From positions 1 to 37,978 of the forward strand of contig JANXVC010000083.1 in the NCBI GenBank assembly GCA_025351925.1: a stretch of 37,978 nt of DNA, in the 5' to 3' direction. The position numbers and the translations under genes are program-made. Within the stretch, counting starts at the first letter, position 1, and each line of letters begins with the position of its first letter. This document shows, one piece after another, positions 7,373-17,191 of this stretch. The notes beneath the pieces were generated by a model. The model saw only the letters and a list, made by a program, of their open reading frames with translations, was not told the origin of the DNA and did not search any database. The stretch comes from Rhodospirillales bacterium. Its GTDB lineage: Bacteria > Pseudomonadota > Alphaproteobacteria > Acetobacterales > Acetobacteraceae.

Positions 7373-8854
7373 TTGAGTAGCGATACCGTCAATAGCACGT
7401 CTGCAGTAGAGAATGGGGCCGAACGCGGTCCGGTCCAGCCGGGTCCGAGCGCGTCGGAGCTTTTGCGGAATGCTGAAGCCAACGCCCAGTGGGGCGGCCG
7501 GTTTGCCCGCGGGCCCTCGGTCATCATGCAGGACATCAACGCGTCGATCGGCTTCGACCGCAAGATGTGGCGCCAGGACATCCGCGGCAGCCTGGCGCAC
7601 GCGGCCATGCTGGCCCGCGCCGGCGTGATCGCGGCGGGCGACGAGGCGGCGATCCGCAGCGGCCTGGACGGCATCGCCGCTGAGATCGAGGCCGGGCGTT
7701 TTCCGTTCGTGGACGAGCTGGAGGACATCCACATGAACATCGAGGCGCGGCTGACCGAGCGCATCGGCGAGGCCGGCAAGCGCCTGCACACCGGGCGCAG
7801 CCGCAACGACCAGGTCGCGACCGACTTTCGGCTCTGGGTGCGGGACGCGGTGGACGGGCTGGACCTGCAGGTCGCCGACGTCATGCGCGCGCTGGCCGAC
7901 CGGGCGGCAGAGTTCGCGGCCGATCCGATGCCGGGCTTCACCCATCTGCAGACCGCGCAGCCGGTGACGTTCGGGCACCATCTGCTGGCCTATGTCGAGA
8001 TGTTGGGCCGCGACCGCGGACGCCTGCATGACTGCCGGCGGCGGCTGAACGAGTGCCCGCTGGGCTCGGCGGCGCTGGCCGGCACCAGCTTCCCGATCGA
8101 CCGCGACGACACAGCCGCGGCACTGGATTTCGACCGGCCGACGGCCAACTCGCTCGACGCCGTGTCGGACCGCGACTTCGCGATCGAGTTCCTGAGTGCG
8201 GCGGCGATCTGCGGCATGCATTTGTCCCGCTTGGCGGAGGAGCTGGTGATCTGGTGCAGCGCGCCGTTCGGCTTCGTTCGGCTGTCGGACGCCTTCACCA
8301 CCGGCAGCAGCATCATGCCGCAGAAGCGCAACCCGGACGCGGCGGAGCTGGCGCGCGCCAAGACGGGCCGCATCACCGGGGCGCTCGTGGCGCTGCTGAT
8401 GGTGATGAAGGGCCTGCCGCTCGCCTACGCCAAGGACATGCAGGAGGACAAGGAGCCGGTGTTCGACGCCGCCGACGCGCTGGCGCTGTCGCTCGCGGCA
8501 ATCGGGGGCATGGTGCGGGACATGACGCCGGACCTGCCGCGCATGCGGGCGATGGCGGGGTCGGGGTTCGCGACGGCGACGGATCTGGCGGACTGGTTGG
8601 TGCGGGTGCTGCGCCTGCCGTTCCGCACGGCGCACCACGTGACCGGGCGGCTGGTTGCCGCTGCGGAGGGGCGCGGGGTGGGGCTTGCGGACCTCGATTT
8701 GCGCGAGATGCAGGCGGTCGAGCCGGGGATCACCGCCGAGGTGTTCGGCGTGCTGACGGTCGATGCCTCGATGGCGAGCCGCACCAGCTTCGGCGGCACC
8801 GCGCCGGCAAATGTGGCGACGCAGGCGGCGCGCTGGCAGGCGGCGCTGCGGTGA
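7373..8854 (+). CDS. argH: Argininosuccinate lyase
   Basis: Cytoplasmic enzyme that splits argininosuccinate into arginine and fumarate, the last step of arginine synthesis. It belongs to the fumarase/aspartase superfamily. Landmarks: WGGRF near residue 40, [19 protein letters not shown], and the superfamily signature [12 protein letters not shown] at about 311-322. About 460 residues is normal; here the open frame gives 493 because of an N-terminal extension of about 35 residues. The start is weakly supported: TTG 7373 is the first candidate in frame and has no good Shine-Dalgarno, and a TTG at about residue 30 is the only other early option. The stop overlaps the small lipoprotein gene by GTGA, so argH, lptM and lysA are probably one operon. 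Confidence 0.93.
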   Translation: MSSDTVNSTSAVENGAERGPVQPGPSASELLRNAEANAQWGGRFARGPSVIMQDINASIGFDRKMWRQDIRGSLAHAAMLARAGVIAAGDEAAIRSGLDGIAAEIEAGRFPFVDELEDIHMNIEARLTERIGEAGKRLHTGRSRNDQVATDFRLWVRDAVDGLDLQVADVMRALADRAAEFAADPMPGFTHLQTAQPVTFGHHLLAYVEMLGRDRGRLHDCRRRLNECPLGSAALAGTSFPIDRDDTAAALDFDRPTANSLDAVSDRDFAIEFLSAAAICGMHLSRLAEELVIWCSAPFGFVRLSDAFTTGSSIMPQKRNPDAAELARAKTGRITGALVALLMVMKGLPLAYAKDMQEDKEPVFDAADALALSLAAIGGMVRDMTPDLPRMRAMAGSGFATATDLADWLVRVLRLPFRTAHHVTGRLVAAAEGRGVGLADLDLREMQAVEPGITAEVFGVLTVDASMASRTSFGGTAPANVATQAARWQAALR

Positions 8855-8970
8855 AGGTAGCCGTTCTGATCGCTCTCGTCCTCCTGGCAGCCTGCGGCAA
8901 GAAGGGTTCGCCCAACCTGCCCGGCCCGGCCAACGAAATCAGCTATCCCCGCGCCTACCCATCTCGGTGA
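8851..8970 (+). CDS. lptM: Small LptM/YifL-like lipoprotein
   Basis: A 39-residue lipoprotein too short for most gene callers. It begins at GTG 8851, overlapping the argH stop by 4 bp. The N-terminus is a short signal peptide with a lipobox LAAC (Cys15), followed by [11 protein letters not shown], the conserved start of mature LptM proteins. In E. coli LptM stabilises the LptD/E lipopolysaccharide translocon; the same role is inferred here from similarity. Its position between argH and lysA is the usual alphaproteobacterial arrangement. The downstream lysA start overlaps or abuts its stop. Confidence 0.85.
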   Translation: MKVAVLIALVLLAACGKKGSPNLPGPANEISYPRAYPSR

Positions 8971-8972
8971 CC

Positions 8973-10307
8973 ATGCCCCATCCCGCTGCCTTGCCGCACG
9001 ATCCCGATCCCACGACCGCCGAGCTGGTCGCCGCCCGGCCGCATCTGTCGATGCACGCCATGGACGGGCTGCTGATGGACGGCGTGCCGCTCAACGCGGT
9101 CGCAGACCAGGTCGGCACGCCGACATGGGTGCTGTCGGCTGGCAGCATCCGCGGACGGCTTCAGGCTTTGCAGGCGGCATTTGCCTCGGCGGGTCTACCG
9201 GCGCGGGTGCACTACGCGGTGAAGGCAAACGACCATCTGGCCGTATTGCGCATCATGGCGCAGGGCGGCGCTGGAGCCGACGTGGTCAGCGGTGGCGAGC
9301 TGCAGCGGGCCCGTCTCGGCGGCATCGCACCGGAGCACATCGTGTTCTCCGGCGTCGGCAAGGCCGAATGGGAGCTGAGGCTCGCGCTGGAGGCCGGGGT
9401 CGGCCAGATCAACGTCGAGAGCGCCGAGGAGCTGGCGATGCTGTCCGGCATCGCGGCCGGCATGGGCTGCGTCGCCCGGGTCGCGCTGCGCATCAACCCG
9501 GACGTGGACGCCGGTACCCACGCCAAGATCACGACAGGGCGCGCGGACAACAAGTTCGGCGTCGCCTATGACTCCGCCGCCGCGCTGTACGCGCACGCGG
9601 ATGGCCTGCCGGGGATCGAGCCGGTCGGGCTGGCGCTGCATATCGGCAGCCAGATCCTATCGATGACGCCCTACCGTGCCGCCTATGCCCGCGCGGCTGA
9701 GCTGGTGCGCGACCTGCGCGCCGCGGGCCAGATCGTGCGGATGGTCGATTGCGGCGGCGGGCTCGGGATCGGCTACCGGGACGAGCCGGCCGCCACCCCG
9801 GCCGCCTTCGCCGGCGCTATCCGGGCGACGCTCGGCGGCATGGGCCTGGAGCTTGCGGTCGAGCCGGGCCGCTGGTTGGTAGGATCGGCCGGGCTGCTGC
9901 TCGCGTCGGTCGTGCTGGTAAAAGCCACCGGCAACCGGCGCTTCGTGGTGCTGGACGCCGCGATGAACGACCTGCTGCGACCCGCGATGTATGACGCCTG
10001 GCACGGTGTCGTGCCGCTATCCGCCGTGGACGCCGTGCAGCCCACATCGCCGGCTGACATCGTGGGTCCGGTGTGCGAGAGCGGGGACACCTTCGCGCGA
10101 GGCCGCGCCTTGCCGGCCTTGGCCCGAAACGCACGCTTGGCGATCCTGGACGCGGGCGCATATGGTTCGGTGATGAGCTCGACCTACAATGCACGGCCGT
10201 TGGCCGCCGAGGTGCTGGTTGACGGCAACCGCTGGTCGGTAATTCGCGCGCGTCAGCCTATGGAGGCATTATGGGCTGGAGAGACCGTCCCGGATTGGCT
10301 CGGGTGA
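8973..10307 (+). CDS. lysA: Diaminopimelate decarboxylase
   Basis: PLP-dependent cytoplasmic enzyme converting meso-diaminopimelate to lysine and carbon dioxide. The fold type III barrel has the PLP lysine at K84 in HYAVKAND. The glycine-rich phosphate loop GGGLGIGY is near residue 257, and CESGDTFA near 368 is the active-site motif contributed across the dimer. The C-terminal barrel ends with SSTYNARP. Length 444 residues is normal. ATG 8973 is given; GTG 8967, two codons earlier, would overlap the lptM stop by 4 bp and is equally plausible. The last 37 bp overlap the next gene. Confidence 0.95.
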   Translation: MPHPAALPHDPDPTTAELVAARPHLSMHAMDGLLMDGVPLNAVADQVGTPTWVLSAGSIRGRLQALQAAFASAGLPARVHYAVKANDHLAVLRIMAQGGAGADVVSGGELQRARLGGIAPEHIVFSGVGKAEWELRLALEAGVGQINVESAEELAMLSGIAAGMGCVARVALRINPDVDAGTHAKITTGRADNKFGVAYDSAAALYAHADGLPGIEPVGLALHIGSQILSMTPYRAAYARAAELVRDLRAAGQIVRMVDCGGGLGIGYRDEPAATPAAFAGAIRATLGGMGLELAVEPGRWLVGSAGLLLASVVLVKATGNRRFVVLDAAMNDLLRPAMYDAWHGVVPLSAVDAVQPTSPADIVGPVCESGDTFARGRALPALARNARLAILDAGAYGSVMSSTYNARPLAAEVLVDGNRWSVIRARQPMEALWAGETVPDWLG

Positions 10308-12934
10308 GCGTGCCGCCGGCATCGTCGGCCGCCGCGGCGCTGAGTCGAAAGCGCTCGGCCGCGCGGCTCGTCCTTTGGTTCGAGCGGATCTGGCCCGCAA
10401 TTTGGCCAGCGCTTGGCGTGTTGGGCGCCTATGCCTGCGCGGCATTGCTGGACATTCCGAGCCTGTTGCCGCCCTGGACACGCGTGGTTTTTTGGACCGC
10501 CGTGCTGGTTTTGGCCGCCGGACTGCTGTGGCGCAAGCTGCGCCTGGTCAGGATGCCGACCGAGGCGGAGGCAGACCGGCGGCTGGAGCGCGCATCGAGC
10601 CTGCGGCACCGGCCGCTCACCGCCCTGGCCGATCGTCCCGCCGCGGCGACGGAGGAGGCGGCGGCGCTATGGCAGGTGCATCTGACCCGGCTGCAGGCGC
10701 AGGTGCGGCGGCTGCGCGTCGGCCGGCCACGGCCCGGCCTTGCGGCGCAGGATAGCTGGGCATTGCGCGGCGCTGTGCTACTCGGCCTGGGAGCAGCCTG
10801 GGTCATGGCGGGACCCGACGCCGGCGCCCGGCTGCTGCGCGGTTTTGTGCCCACGATCCCAGCGGGCGCTGCGGCGCCCGGCACGATCGTGCAGGCTTGG
10901 ATCACGCCGCCGGGCTACACCGGTTTGCCGCCCTTGTTCCTGCATCCGGACAACAAGGCGGTCTCTGCGCCGACAGGGTCGCATTTGACGGTCAACGTCA
11001 CTGGCGGCAGCGGTGAGCCCAGCCTCGCTTTGGACGGCGCCGCCGAGCCGTTCCGTGCGTTGGACGGCGCGAGCTGGCAGGCGGAGCGCGACCTGGTCGC
11101 CGGCGGCACTTTGTCGGTGCAGCGGCGCAGCGGACCCGTCGCGTCCTGGGCGTTGACGGTGCTGCCGGACCATCCGCCGACCGCGGCCTTTACCGATCCG
11201 CCTGGTGCTGCGGCATCGGGCGGCCGGACGACGCAGCAGACCCGGATGGCCTGGCGGGTCGAGGACGACTATGGCGTCACCGAGCTCCACGCCGAGCTGC
11301 GTCTGCGCGACCGGCCCACGGCGCCGCCGTTGCTCGCACCCATCACGCTGACTGCGGCGCCGAAGCATGCACAGGGTGTGCAGACTCAGGACCTGACGGC
11401 GCATCCCTGGGCGGGGCTGCCGGTCGTGGCCCGGCTGGCAGCGCGAGATGCGCCGGGCCAGACTGGGCTGAGCGCAGAGGCGGAGTTCGTATTGCCGGAG
11501 CGTCCGTTCCAGAACGTGCTGGCGCGGGCTGTGCTGGCAATCCGGCGGCAACTCAGCCTGACGCCCGACGAACGGCAGCAGGCGCGGACCGCGCTGGACG
11601 GGTTGGCCGACGCGCCGGACAACGCCGAGGCGTCCAGCGGCGTGTTGCTGAACCTGCGCGCCATCGGTTCGCTGCTGGTCCGGGGACGCGGCAGCCCAGC
11701 CGTGGATGAGGCGCAATCGCGCATGTGGGAATTGGCGCTCGCGCTGGAGGAGGGCGCCGCCGAGCGGACCGCCCGTGCATTGGAGGCGGCGCGGCAGGCG
11801 GTACGGGACGCGGTGGACGCCAGTCGCGAGGCGCCGGAGGAGCGCGCCGAGGTTGACCGCCGCATGCAGGAGCTGCGCGAGGCGATCCAGAAGCATATGG
11901 AGGCGCTGTCAGAGCAGGCGCGGCGGGACGGCACCGAGCTGCCCTATGACGCCACGGCGCCCAAGATGAACAGCCGCGACCTGGATAAGCTGGCGGAGCA
12001 GATGCGCGACGCCGCCCGCGAGGGCCGGATGGACGACGCCCGCAAGCAGATGGCTGAGCTGGAAAAGCTGTTGGAGCAGCTGCAGAACGCACGCCCGGAG
12101 CACGGCGAGGCGCAGGAGAAAAAAGACGCGGAGCGACGGCAGCGCGGCCGGCAGCAGATGGACGCCGTGCAGGACATGGTCCGCCGCGAGGGCAGCATGC
12201 TCGACCGCAGCCAGGCCCGCGCCACGGCCGAGCCGCCGCGCCGTGCGAAGCCTGAACAGGCTCCGTCTGGTCAGGCTCCGTCGGGACAGCCGACACCGAA
12301 CCAGGCTTCGCCCGGCCAGTCGCCGGCGGCGGACCCCAGGGAGACGGACAGCCGGGGGCAAAAGGCGCTGCGCCGCGCGTTGGGCGAGCTGATGCAGCGG
12401 TTCGGCGACCTTACCGGCCAGGTTCCGGCTCCGTTGGGCGAGGCCGACATGGCGATGCGGGAGGCCGGCCAGGCGCTCGCCGAGGGCCGGGACGCGGCTG
12501 CGGGCAGCGCGCAGACCAAGGCGATCGAGGCGCTGCAGAAGGGCAGCAAGGAAATGGGCCAGCAGATGGCCCGGCAGTTCGGCACCGGCAAGGAACCCGG
12601 TGAAGGCGAAGGCGAAGAGAGCGAGGGCGGCGAGCCCGGGCAGCTCGGCGAGGGCGGACAGGATCAATCCAATCGCGATGGTTCCTCCGCCGGCACCCGG
12701 CCGGGCGAGGGCACCACGCCGGGCCGCCGGCGTTCCGCTCGCCGCGACCCGATGGGACGGCCGCTGCAGCAGGGCACCTCTGGCACGGACGAGAGCGGCG
12801 ATGTGCGGGTGCCGGACCAGATGGAGCAGGCCCGTACCCGGGCCATCCAGGACGAGTTGCGGCGTCGCGGCGCCGAGCGCAGCCGTCCGCAGCCTGAGCT
12901 GGATTATATTGACCGGTTGCTGAAGCCGTTCTGA
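10271..12934 (+). CDS. TIGR02302/DUF4175 family membrane protein
   Basis: An 887-residue alphaproteobacterial protein of unknown function. Two hydrophobic helices lie near residues 38-57 and 64-82, and another near 162-178. A long soluble region follows, then a coiled-coil-rich, strongly charged and Gln/Gly/Pro-rich C-terminal third. The last residues (LDYIDRLLKPF) are a typical family ending. The start ATG 10271 has GGAGG four bases upstream and lies inside lysA, so the gene is translationally linked to lysA. An envelope role is likely from topology; nothing specific can be claimed. The 3' end overlaps the convergent exporter gene by 31 bp. Confidence 0.85.
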   Translation: MGWRDRPGLARVSVPPASSAAAALSRKRSAARLVLWFERIWPAIWPALGVLGAYACAALLDIPSLLPPWTRVVFWTAVLVLAAGLLWRKLRLVRMPTEAEADRRLERASSLRHRPLTALADRPAAATEEAAALWQVHLTRLQAQVRRLRVGRPRPGLAAQDSWALRGAVLLGLGAAWVMAGPDAGARLLRGFVPTIPAGAAAPGTIVQAWITPPGYTGLPPLFLHPDNKAVSAPTGSHLTVNVTGGSGEPSLALDGAAEPFRALDGASWQAERDLVAGGTLSVQRRSGPVASWALTVLPDHPPTAAFTDPPGAAASGGRTTQQTRMAWRVEDDYGVTELHAELRLRDRPTAPPLLAPITLTAAPKHAQGVQTQDLTAHPWAGLPVVARLAARDAPGQTGLSAEAEFVLPERPFQNVLARAVLAIRRQLSLTPDERQQARTALDGLADAPDNAEASSGVLLNLRAIGSLLVRGRGSPAVDEAQSRMWELALALEEGAAERTARALEAARQAVRDAVDASREAPEERAEVDRRMQELREAIQKHMEALSEQARRDGTELPYDATAPKMNSRDLDKLAEQMRDAAREGRMDDARKQMAELEKLLEQLQNARPEHGEAQEKKDAERRQRGRQQMDAVQDMVRREGSMLDRSQARATAEPPRRAKPEQAPSGQAPSGQPTPNQASPGQSPAADPRETDSRGQKALRRALGELMQRFGDLTGQVPAPLGEADMAMREAGQALAEGRDAAAGSAQTKAIEALQKGSKEMGQQMARQFGTGKEPGEGEGEESEGGEPGQLGEGGQDQSNRDGSSAGTRPGEGTTPGRRRSARRDPMGRPLQQGTSGTDESGDVRVPDQMEQARTRAIQDELRRRGAERSRPQPELDYIDRLLKPF
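12257..12316 (+). repeat. Degenerate 15-bp tandem repeats in the TIGR02302 gene
   Basis: Four units starting at 12257, 12272, 12287 and 12302 encode QAPSG, QAPSG, QPTPN and QASPG. They form a flexible linker just before the C-terminal helical part. Confidence 0.65.
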
Positions 12935-13779
12935 CCGGTTCGGGCCGCGACGTAGCCGCCAGTGGCGACCAACGCCGCCGCCAGCATCGTCGTGCCGGTG
13001 AAGGGCGCCATTCCGGCGGCGGCCAACAACAGCGTGGACAGCACCGGCGTCGCGAAAGCCAAGGTCCCCAGCAGACGCGGGTCGCCACGCTTCATGCCCA
13101 TGTCCCATAAGGCGAAGGCGACACCGACCGGACCCGCTCCCATGCCGAGCATCGCCACCCAGGCTGCCGGGCCAGGTGCAATCCATGTGCCCGTCAGCGT
13201 GTGCAGCGCCGCAGCCAGCACCGCGGTTCCGCCGCAGAACCCGGCCACCGCACCAGACGGCACACGCGTGAAGCGCCGGGCCAGCACGGAATACAGCGCC
13301 CAGACCACGGCACTGGCTGCAGCCAAGCCGTAGCCGACCATGGCCCCAGCCGGAAATGCCGCGCCACCGCCCAACAGCACTGCGCATCCAAGCAACGCGA
13401 GGGTGGTTCCTGTCAGATGGCCCCAGGTCAGCGGCAGGCCGAGCATGAGGGCCGACAGCAGCACCAGCAGCAGCGGCCAGGTATAGTTGATGAGATTTGC
13501 CGTCGCGGCCGGCGCGCGGGCCAGCGAGGCGAAGTACAGCGCATGGAAGCCGAAAAGCCCGCCGACGCCGTGCAGCCATACCAAAGGCGGCTGCCGGAGC
13601 TGAGCAAGATTGCCCCGTCCGGCGAGCCACGCGACGCCCAATCCTGCCGAGATCGCAAAACTCGTCGCCGTCAATTGCAGCGGCGGCACCTCGGAGGCGG
13701 CGCGGGTCAGGAGGGCCAGAAAGGCCCAGAGCCCGATCGCGCCGCATCCGGCCAGGGTCGCAGCCGGGACTGCGCCCAA
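12904..13779 (-). CDS. EamA/DMT-superfamily exporter
   Basis: A 291-residue inner-membrane protein with about ten hydrophobic segments arranged as two EamA repeats (about 8-138 and 147-280), typical of drug/metabolite transporters such as amino-acid exporters of the YddG/RhtA kind. The substrate is not predictable. The start is TTG 13779, nine bases after the phaB stop and as far upstream as the frame allows, since the phaB stop codon is itself in this frame; AAGG lies eight bases before it. Close spacing suggests cotranscription with phaA-phaB, although a PHB role is not implied. The 3' end overlaps the TIGR02302 gene tail to tail. Confidence 0.85.
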   Translation of the reverse strand: MGAVPAATLAGCGAIGLWAFLALLTRAASEVPPLQLTATSFAISAGLGVAWLAGRGNLAQLRQPPLVWLHGVGGLFGFHALYFASLARAPAATANLINYTWPLLLVLLSALMLGLPLTWGHLTGTTLALLGCAVLLGGGAAFPAGAMVGYGLAAASAVVWALYSVLARRFTRVPSGAVAGFCGGTAVLAAALHTLTGTWIAPGPAAWVAMLGMGAGPVGVAFALWDMGMKRGDPRLLGTLAFATPVLSTLLLAAAGMAPFTGTTMLAAALVATGGYVAARTGQNGFSNRSI

Positions 13780-13788
13780 AGGCTGGCC

Positions 13789-14511
13789 TTAGTACATGTG
13801 CTGGCCGCCGTTGATCGAGAGCGTCGATCCCGTGATGAAGTCGCCGTCATCCGCCGTCAGGAACGCGACCCCGCGGGCGATATCCTCGGCGTGACCTAGC
13901 CGGCCCATCGGGATACGGGCGATGATCTTCGTCAGCACGTCCGGCGGCACGGCGCGCACCATCTCGGTATCGACATAGCCCGGCGCTATGGCGTTCACCG
14001 TGATGCCGAACCGCGCGCCCTCCTGCGCCAGCGCCTTGGTAAAGCCGTGGATGCCCGACTTGGCCGCGGCGTAGTTCACCTGGCCATACTGGCCCGCCTG
14101 GCCGTTGACGCTGCCGATGTTCACCACCCGGCCGAACTTCGCCGCGCGCATGCCGTCGAACGTCAGTTTGCACATGTTGAAACAGCTGCCGAGGTTGGTA
14201 TCGAGCACCGCGTCCCACATGTCGCGCGTCATGCGGGCCATGGTGGTATCGCGGGTGATGCCGGCGTTGTTCACAAGAATCTCGATCGCGCCGTGCTCGG
14301 CGTGGATCTTGCCGATCGCCGCTTCGCACGCCGCATAGTCGCCGGCGTCGAACCTGATATGCGGAATGCCGGTTTCTGTCGTGAATGCGGTGGCGGCTGC
14401 ATCGTTGCCAGCATAGCTCGCAACCACTGTCCGCCCGGCTGCCTTCAGCGCCGTGCTGATAGCTGCGCCGATCCCGCGTGTGCCACCCGTGACGAGTGCG
14501 ACTCGTGCCAT
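13789..14511 (-). CDS. phaB: Acetoacetyl-CoA reductase
   Basis: NADPH-dependent short-chain dehydrogenase that reduces acetoacetyl-CoA to (R)-3-hydroxybutyryl-CoA, the monomer for PHB. The 240-residue length is typical. Visible motifs: nucleotide-binding GGTRGIG (9-15), NNAG (81-84), catalytic Ser134, Tyr147 and Lys151, and the PhaB-like NYAAAKSG and FITGSTLSINGGQHMY ending. It follows phaA on the same strand with a 69-bp spacer. The Shine-Dalgarno GGGGAGG is seven bases before ATG 14511, but is part of a strong hairpin (14520-14565), suggesting tuned translation. Confidence 0.94.
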   Translation of the reverse strand: MARVALVTGGTRGIGAAISTALKAAGRTVVASYAGNDAAATAFTTETGIPHIRFDAGDYAACEAAIGKIHAEHGAIEILVNNAGITRDTTMARMTRDMWDAVLDTNLGSCFNMCKLTFDGMRAAKFGRVVNIGSVNGQAGQYGQVNYAAAKSGIHGFTKALAQEGARFGITVNAIAPGYVDTEMVRAVPPDVLTKIIARIPMGRLGHAEDIARGVAFLTADDGDFITGSTLSINGGQHMY

Positions 14512-14519
14512 TGCTTGTC

Positions 14520-14565
14520 CTCCCCTGGCTTAAGCGACGGCATCTTCGCCGCTTTGCCAGGGGAG
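14520..14565 (-). promoter_or_regulatory. phaA-phaB intergenic hairpin covering the phaB Shine-Dalgarno
   Basis: CTCCCCTGGC (14520-14529) and GCCAGGGGAG (14556-14565) are a perfect 10-bp inverted repeat. An inner AAGCG/CGCTT pair (14532-14536 and 14550-14554) extends it. In the phaA-phaB transcript the 3' arm contains the GGGGAG of the phaB ribosome binding site. No U-tract follows on either strand, so an intrinsic terminator is unlikely. Confidence 0.6.
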
Positions 14566-14580
14566 TGCTAGACTACGCCC

Positions 14581-15753
<1,173 letters not shown>

Positions 15754-15789
15754 TTCTTAATACTCCCTTGGTCAGGCAGACATAGGCGA

Positions 15790-16845
15790 TCAGAGTCCGC
15801 GCAGCCAGTCCAGCAGCGGCGACCACAGGGCCGACTGGGCCTGCGGACCAACGGTCATCCCGATATGCCCGGCGGTCGGCTGGTGCAAGACGGCTCCTCG
15901 AATCAGCCGGGCCAGCGGCAGCGCGCTGGCCGGCGGCACGATGCGGTCGCGGCCTGGCACCGCGACGAAGGCCGGCATCGCCAGTTGGGCGGGATCGACG
16001 ACGGCGCCGGCCACGCGCCAGGCGCCGCGGCCGGGGGTGTTTGCACCATACCAGCCGCCGAGCGTCTCACGCGCGACGGGCGCCGCGAGCGGCACGCCGT
16101 CATTCGCCCAGTCCTCCAACGCGACGAAGTCCACGGCAGCGGCGGCGGCCTGGTCCATGCGTCCAAAGGCGCGGTATTTGGCAGCGATGCTCCCGGGGTT
16201 CGGCACGGTGAACAGCGCCTGCAGGCTATCGACCGGCAAGGTTCCGGTCGCCGACAGCAGCGGCTCGAACCGCTGCAGCGAGTCGCCGAGGCGCTTGGCC
16301 TGGGCCACGTCCACCGCGTGGAAGTCCCAAGGCGTGGCGAGCAGCGCCAACCCGCGCACCCGGTCCGGCCGGCGCAGCGCCGCGGCCAAGGCCAGCAGCC
16401 CGCCCATGCAATAGCCGGCCAATATAACCGATGCTTCCACGGCCAGGATCGCACGCTCCAGCCGCCCGGCGATGTAGTCGGTGAGCGTGAAGCTGCGCTC
16501 CAGCGGTCCGGGCCAGCCCCAGTCGAGCAGCAACGGGCGCACACCCTGCCCGGCCAGCCACCGCATCATCGAGCGGCCCGGCGCGAGGTCGAGCACGTAG
16601 GCGCGGTTGACCAAGCTCGGCACGAACAGGACTGGTGCATCCGCTCCGCTGCCGTAGGCGAGCAGCCGCGAGTCGCCCTCCTCCCACAAGCTCGGCGGTT
16701 CCGGCAGGTCGCGCTGCCAGGGATGCCGGCGGTAGGCGGCGATGCCTGCGATCAGTGCGGCGTCAGCATTGGGCGGGATCGGCGGCGGGCTTTGCGACCA
16801 GTTCTGCTGCGGGCTTTGCGATCCGACGTTCGAGTTCGGCGACAC
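15790..16845 (-). CDS. phaC: Class III-like polyhydroxyalkanoate synthase PhaC (alpha/beta hydrolase fold)
   Basis: Polymerises (R)-3-hydroxyacyl-CoA into PHA. The 351-residue size and the FVPSLVNRAYVLDL and LLLDWGWPG stretches resemble the short class III/IV PhaC subunit, not the roughly 600-residue class I enzyme. From GTG 16845 the predicted triad is Cys146 (lipase-box-like GYCMGG), Asp300 (PGRDRIVP) and His327 (AGHIGM), almost the same spacing as Cys149/Asp302/His331 of the Allochromatium enzyme. The frame is open further upstream to ATG 16998, but that region is compositionally like a shadow of the upstream gene. The start is therefore inferred, with no strong Shine-Dalgarno. With this start it overlaps the upstream small gene by 83 bp. 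An intracellular PHA depolymerase or other hydrolase is less likely given the neighbours. Confidence 0.82.
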   Translation of the reverse strand: MSPNSNVGSQSPQQNWSQSPPPIPPNADAALIAGIAAYRRHPWQRDLPEPPSLWEEGDSRLLAYGSGADAPVLFVPSLVNRAYVLDLAPGRSMMRWLAGQGVRPLLLDWGWPGPLERSFTLTDYIAGRLERAILAVEASVILAGYCMGGLLALAAALRRPDRVRGLALLATPWDFHAVDVAQAKRLGDSLQRFEPLLSATGTLPVDSLQALFTVPNPGSIAAKYRAFGRMDQAAAAAVDFVALEDWANDGVPLAAPVARETLGGWYGANTPGRGAWRVAGAVVDPAQLAMPAFVAVPGRDRIVPPASALPLARLIRGAVLHQPTAGHIGMTVGPQAQSALWSPLLDWLRGL

Positions 16846-17125
16846 GGTCCAGCAGGCTGGCGATGGCAGCGTCTCGGGCGTCAGATGCATCAGCAGCGGC
16901 CGGGGCCCGCGTCGGCGAAGCGGGCCGGGTCGATTGGGGCGCAGCATCAGCGGGGGCCGGCGGGGGCCGGTTGGCATCGGCCTGCGTCGCCCAAGCAACG
17001 GCCATGTGCTGCCATGCCTCGTGCATTTCGGGGTCCACGGCGACGGCGGCCCACTCGCTCTGCCAGATCGTGGCCCAATCGGCGGCCAAAGCGTTTTCCG
17101 GCGACGCCGTCGGTTGGTCTGTCAT
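16763..17125 (-). CDS. Small PhaE-like candidate subunit of the PHA synthase
   Basis: A 120-residue protein starting at ATG 17125 just upstream of phaC. Residues 1-45 contain several tryptophans (WATIWQSEW, EAWQHMAVAW). A Pro/Ala-rich linker (about 50-85) follows, then a predicted coiled coil (ASLLDRVAELERRIA) and an Ala/Lys tail. This resembles the C-terminal part of PhaE or phasin-like partners only loosely; I do not recognise a database family with certainty. Class III synthases need a PhaE partner, usually about 350 residues, so a minimal partner in this place is attractive. GGAAG lies close before the ATG. An alternative is a granule-associated protein unrelated to PhaE. Confidence 0.6.
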   Translation of the reverse strand: MTDQPTASPENALAADWATIWQSEWAAVAVDPEMHEAWQHMAVAWATQADANRPPPAPADAAPQSTRPASPTRAPAAADASDARDAAIASLLDRVAELERRIAKPAAELVAKPAADPAQC

Positions 17126-17191
17126 GCTTCCTGCCCATGTCCCGAAATAACATGCCCCGGGATGATAGGCGCAATCGCGAATTTCGCCCAA

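Noticed and set aside
7364-8638. Upstream extension of the tlpA frame through argH
   Set aside because: The extension is antisense to the clearly coding argH and lacks motifs. The true TlpA start is ATG 7363 with an AAGGA Shine-Dalgarno.
14520-14565. Rho-independent terminator between phaA and phaB
   Set aside because: The stem is strong, but neither strand has a T-run after it.
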